A stretch of 5,648 nucleotides of DNA from Mucilaginibacter sp. (GTDB lineage Bacteria > Bacteroidota > Bacteroidia > Sphingobacteriales > Sphingobacteriaceae): positions 1-5,648 of the forward strand of contig JAICXZ010000249.1 in assembly GCA_025934475.1 (NCBI GenBank). Reading direction: 5' to 3'. The notes below the pieces were generated by a model. It ran no database searches and was not told the origin of the DNA. It was given only the letters and a program-made list of their open reading frames with translations. Numbering within the stretch: position 1 is the stretch's first letter; every line of letters starts with the position of its first letter. Position numbers and translations under genes: made by a program. Positions 5,157-5,648 of the stretch are shown piece after piece.

Positions 5157-5648
5157 TTAAAAATTAAAGATAACCCTTGTACGAATGCCCCAGGGCGATA
5201 CGTCCGGGTGATCCAGATAGGTAAAACGGTGAACCAAATCTATTCGTACTAATTTAAACACATTTTCAATACCAACACTGCCCTCAACATAAGGTGTGTG
5301 ACCCATGATATAGGTAATTGGTTGGCCATTTGATGCGGTAGGCAATTGGTACAGATCAGGATGTATCGAAGGATTATTTTCGTTACTTACCCCGCTCCAT
5401 AGTGCCTTTACCGACATGGTCTCGCGCCATTTAAGCCTTTTGAACAAAGGTATCTTATTGAATATAAATCCATTAAGGTGATAATCGATATTGATGCTTT
5501 CGGAGTGGTCATGAACAAACTCCAGGAAGTTCATCAGGTTGTACGAATCGATATCATAAGCATATGTCTGGTTGGCGCGCGGGATAGTGAGTAACGGATA
5601 GGGGATCTGCCCGAAAATGTGCGTAGCATCAGCCATCACGTCGCCATA
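5157..5648 (-). CDS. DUF5686 outer-membrane beta-barrel protein, C-terminal part (5' end outside window)
   Basis: The frame is open from the window end (Tyr-Gly-Asp-Val-Met, complement of 5648-5634) to the TAA at 5159-5157, 163-164 residues. The GTG at 5639 is internal, so the start lies beyond the window. The sequence is rich in alternating polar/aromatic beta-strands and contains segments typical, as I recall, of DUF5686 proteins: IFGQIPYPLLTIPRANQTY, LMNFLEFVHDHSE, NKIPLFKRLKWRE and the end VGIENVFKLVRIDLVHRFTY. The last residue is Phe (RVIFNF), the usual C-terminal signal for outer-membrane barrel assembly. These large Bacteroidota proteins normally begin with a carboxypeptidase-like regulatory domain, not visible here; their function is unknown. 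It lies 35 bp upstream of the lipid block on the same strand with no visible terminator between. Confidence 0.82.
   Translation of the reverse strand, partial: YGDVMADATHIFGQIPYPLLTIPRANQTYAYDIDSYNLMNFLEFVHDHSESINIDYHLNGFIFNKIPLFKRLKWRETMSVKALWSGVSNENNPSIHPDLYQLPTASNGQPITYIMGHTPYVEGSVGIENVFKLVRIDLVHRFTYLDHPDVSPWGIRTRVIFNF

Overview
The window looks like the chromosome of a Bacteroidota member, most likely a Sphingobacteriaceae relative (Mucilaginibacter/Pedobacter type). The reasons are the gene families present (DUF5686 outer-membrane barrel, DUF4833, Bacteroidota-style GDPD and periplasmic TPR proteins), the moderate GC content, AT-rich spacers without clear Shine-Dalgarno sequences, and one exact match to the Bacteroidota -7 promoter element TAnnTTTG. 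No RNA gene, mobile element or CRISPR array was seen.

Layout. Positions 1-528 (+) hold the C-terminal part of a glycerophosphodiester phosphodiesterase-family protein, cut by the window edge. It converges, with only 5 bp between stop codons, on a secreted CAP/SCP-domain protein (534-1103, -). Next on the minus strand is a periplasmic TPR protein (1313-2062). Its reading frame ends just after an A8 run, while the +1 frame continues to 1156 and encodes a clear transmembrane helix with a basic tail, so the gene appears frameshifted. A 192-bp AT-rich spacer (2063-2254) follows.

The most interesting part is a compact four-gene minus-strand block, transcribed from 5121 down to 2255: a CDP-alcohol phosphotransferase resembling phosphatidylinositol-phosphate synthases, an exported DUF4833 protein, an FA2H/Scs7-type fatty acid hydroxylase, and a PAP2/AUR1-like protein resembling inositol phosphorylceramide synthases. 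Gaps are 15 bp, 4 bp and an 11-bp overlap. The inferred pathway is CDP-diacylglycerol plus inositol phosphate to PI-phosphate, then PI, then transfer of the phosphoinositol head to (2-hydroxy)ceramide. This is a sphingobacterial version of the inositol-lipid locus known from Bacteroides, with a built-in hydroxylase. The inositol-phosphate synthase and the PI-phosphate phosphatase are not in the window.

Upstream of that block, on the same strand and 35 bp away, is the C-terminal end of a DUF5686 outer-membrane beta-barrel protein (5157 to the window end).
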